Shown here piece by piece: positions 62,169 through 64,000 of a DNA stretch of 64,000 nt; position 1 is the stretch's first letter; every line of letters begins with the position of its first letter. The position numbers and the translations under genes were made by a program. The DNA is from JADJYF01 sp050186725. Its GTDB lineage: Bacteria; Pseudomonadota; Gammaproteobacteria; Ga0077536. A model generated the notes under the pieces. The model was not told where the DNA came from, ran no database searches, and was given only the letters and a program-made list of their open reading frames with translations. Location: the NCBI GenBank assembly GCA_050186725.1, contig JBFWYG010000014.1:15648-79647 (forward strand), written 5' to 3'.

Positions 62169-64000
62169 ATGACGACTTACGATTCCAAGAACATCAAGGT
62201 CCTGAAGGGACTTGATGCGGTTCGTAAACGCCCAGGGATGTACATCGGAGACACGGACGACGGCACTGGCCTTCATCACATGGTCTTCGAAGTTGTGGAC
62301 AACTGTGTGGATGAAGCCCTCGCGGGTTACTGCCGCAATATCGACGTCCGCATCAATACGGACGGGGCGGTAACGGTCACCGACGATGGCCGTGGCATCC
62401 CTGTGGATATCCACGAGGAGGAGCAACGTTCGGCGGCCGAAGTCATCATGACGACTCTGCATGCCGGCGGTAAGTTCGACGACAACTCCTACAAGGTGTC
62501 AGGTGGTCTCCATGGCGTGGGTGTGTCGGTGGTCAATGCGCTGTCAGATCTGCTGGTACTGACCATTCGCCGTGAAGGGAAGGTCTGGCGGCAGGAGTAC
62601 CGCAACGGTGACCCCGTCCAGGCGCTTGCACCCATAGGGGAAACCGACCGCACCGGGACAGAAGTTCGTTTCTATCCAAGCCCCACTATCTTCACGAACA
62701 TAGAGTTTCATTACGACGTACTCGCACGTCGCCTGCGCGAACTCTCTTTTCTGAATTCAGGACTCAGGATCGCCCTGACCGACGAGCGTTCGGATAAGAG
62801 CGACCTGTTCGAATACCAGGGCGGCATCGCTGCCTTCGTTGAGCATCTCAACAAGGCCAAGACGCCTCTGCACCCTGCTGTCATCCAGATCGCCGGCGCC
62901 AAGGACAATATCTCCGTCGAATTGGCCATGCAGTGGAATGACTCCTACCAGGAGAACATCTACTGCTATACCAACAACATTCCGCAGCGGGATGGCGGTA
63001 CTCACCTCGCTGGCTTCCGGGCCGCGCTGACCAGGACGCTGAATACCTATCTCGAAAAGGAAGGCATCGCCGCCAAGCAGAAGATTGCCATCGCTGGCGA
63101 AGACGTCCGGGAAGGCCTCACGACCGTACTGTCGGTCAAGCTGCATGATCCCAAGTTCTCGTCTCAGACCAAGGAAAAGCTCGTCTCCAGTGAAGTGAAA
63201 GGCGTGGTCGAATCCGTGGTCTCGGACAGCCTCAACTCCTTCCTTCTCGAGCATCCGTCTGACGCGCGGGCCATCATGTCCAAGATTGTCGAGGCGGCTC
63301 GTGCGCGCGAAGCGGCACGCAAGGCGCGCGAACTCACGCGCCGCAAGACGGCACTCGACGTCGCTGGCTTGCCAGGCAAGCTCGCTGATTGCCAGGAACG
63401 AGATCCAGCCAAGTCCGAACTCTTCATCGTCGAGGGCGATTCGGCGGGTGGATCCGCGAAGCAGGGCAGGGACCGGCGCAATCAGGCGATTCTGCCCCTC
63501 AAGGGCAAGATCCTGAACGTCGAGAAAGCACGCTTCGACAAGATGCTGTCTTCGTCGGAGGTCGGGGCCCTGATCACCGCGCTCGGCTGCGGCATCGGCG
63601 TCGAAGACTACGATCCGGCCAAGCTGCGCTACCACCGCATCATCATCATGACCGACGCGGACGTGGACGGCTCCCACATCCGCACCCTCTTGCTCACTTT
63701 CTTTTATCGCCAGATGCCGGAGTTGGTTGATCGCGGCCACATCTATATCGCCCAGCCGCCGCTGTACAAGGTGAAGAAGGGCAAGAACGAGCGCTACCTG
63801 AAGGACGATCCAGAACTGGACGCCTACTTCATGGAACTCGCGCTGCAAGACACCAGCATCGACCTCGGCGCTTCCGTACTCCAAGGTGACCGTATCGGCG
63901 AGGTAGGGCGTGAGTACCTGTTCCTGCAACAGGTGCAGCGTCGCCTCGAATCCCGCTATCCCAGCGTGATGCTTCGCGCGCTACGGCGCGTGGCAGAACT
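62169..64000 (+). CDS. gyrB: DNA gyrase subunit B, N-terminal three quarters
   Basis: The gene runs off the right edge after 610 codons of about 800. GHKL ATPase motifs: VRKRPGMYIGDTDDGTGLHH, the N box with EVVDNCVDEAL, DDGRGIPVD, and GGLHGVGVSVVNALS. The TOPRIM region has FIVEGDSAGGSAKQGRDRRN and IIIMTDADVDGSHIRTLLL. With GyrA it introduces negative supercoils, and novobiocin-type drugs bind its ATP site. It starts with ATG 62169 and has a weak ribosome site. Confidence 0.97.
   Translation, partial: MTTYDSKNIKVLKGLDAVRKRPGMYIGDTDDGTGLHHMVFEVVDNCVDEALAGYCRNIDVRINTDGAVTVTDDGRGIPVDIHEEEQRSAAEVIMTTLHAGGKFDDNSYKVSGGLHGVGVSVVNALSDLLVLTIRREGKVWRQEYRNGDPVQALAPIGETDRTGTEVRFYPSPTIFTNIEFHYDVLARRLRELSFLNSGLRIALTDERSDKSDLFEYQGGIAAFVEHLNKAKTPLHPAVIQIAGAKDNISVELAMQWNDSYQENIYCYTNNIPQRDGGTHLAGFRAALTRTLNTYLEKEGIAAKQKIAIAGEDVREGLTTVLSVKLHDPKFSSQTKEKLVSSEVKGVVESVVSDSLNSFLLEHPSDARAIMSKIVEAARAREAARKARELTRRKTALDVAGLPGKLADCQERDPAKSELFIVEGDSAGGSAKQGRDRRNQAILPLKGKILNVEKARFDKMLSSSEVGALITALGCGIGVEDYDPAKLRYHRIIIMTDADVDGSHIRTLLLTFFYRQMPELVDRGHIYIAQPPLYKVKKGKNERYLKDDPELDAYFMELALQDTSIDLGASVLQGDRIGEVGREYLFLQQVQRRLESRYPSVMLRALRRVAE

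Overview
This is a high-GC chromosomal window that carries the replication origin neighbourhood of a gammaproteobacterium. The right end has rpmH, rnpA and yidC to the left of dnaA, then dnaN, recF and gyrB. The middle has the gammaproteobacterial order cutA-dsbD-tlpA-aroQ-accB-accC-prmA-DUF3426-dusB-fis-purH-purD. I cannot name a genus. A run of exactly 100 N (55735-55834) inside mnmE shows this is a draft or metagenomic assembly.

Layout. (1) 1-18 kb, phosphate and polyphosphate block: leuS (5' end only), comEA, phoB-phoR, convergent pstC-pstA-pstB-phoU, a methyltransferase, ppk, ppx, a rhodanese, a DUF2007 protein, typA, dtd and a DHH phosphoesterase often called an exopolyphosphatase. Pho boxes precede phoB and pstC. 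There is no pstS, and both Pst permeases carry large extra domains. (2) 18-31.5 kb, accessory metabolism: two luciferase-like flavin enzymes, ogt, a Baeyer-Villiger-like monooxygenase, fbp, a flavodoxin, a Rieske oxygenase, hemF, hisB-hisH, a cupin, an alpha/beta hydrolase, a thioredoxin, one unrecognised protein, a LuxR-type regulator and a SnoaL-like protein. Four of the five palindromic repeat clusters (GTAG plus hairpin, REP/REPIN-like) lie at 17.7-31.6 kb; the fifth is at 11.8-12.0 kb between ppk and ppx. (3) 31.6-44.3 kb, core housekeeping, mostly on the minus strand. (4) 44.2-49.3 kb, ybdL, glnE and ilvE. (5) 49.3-55.1 kb, an envelope glycan cluster: ELM1 family, two GT4, two GT9 and a sulfotransferase, tightly packed with several overlapping ends. 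(6) 55.1-64 kb, the origin region: DnaA boxes upstream of dnaA and between dnaA and dnaN, and two near-consensus parS sites inside recF.

Working together: PhoR/PhoB sense phosphate limitation and probably drive pstCAB-phoU. Ppk and Ppx, with the DHH protein as a possible partner, make and break polyphosphate. The glycan cluster probably extends and sulfates a surface saccharide. DnaA, DNA gyrase, the beta clamp and the parS sites mark the place where replication starts and chromosome segregation is anchored.

No gene-free stretch exceeds about 300 bases. The longest are 636-886 (a Pho box array before phoB), 35711-35962 (upstream of dusB; nothing convincing beyond a hairpin without a T-run) and 58134-58349 (upstream of dnaA). 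I saw no tRNA, rRNA, CRISPR array, transposase or prophage gene.
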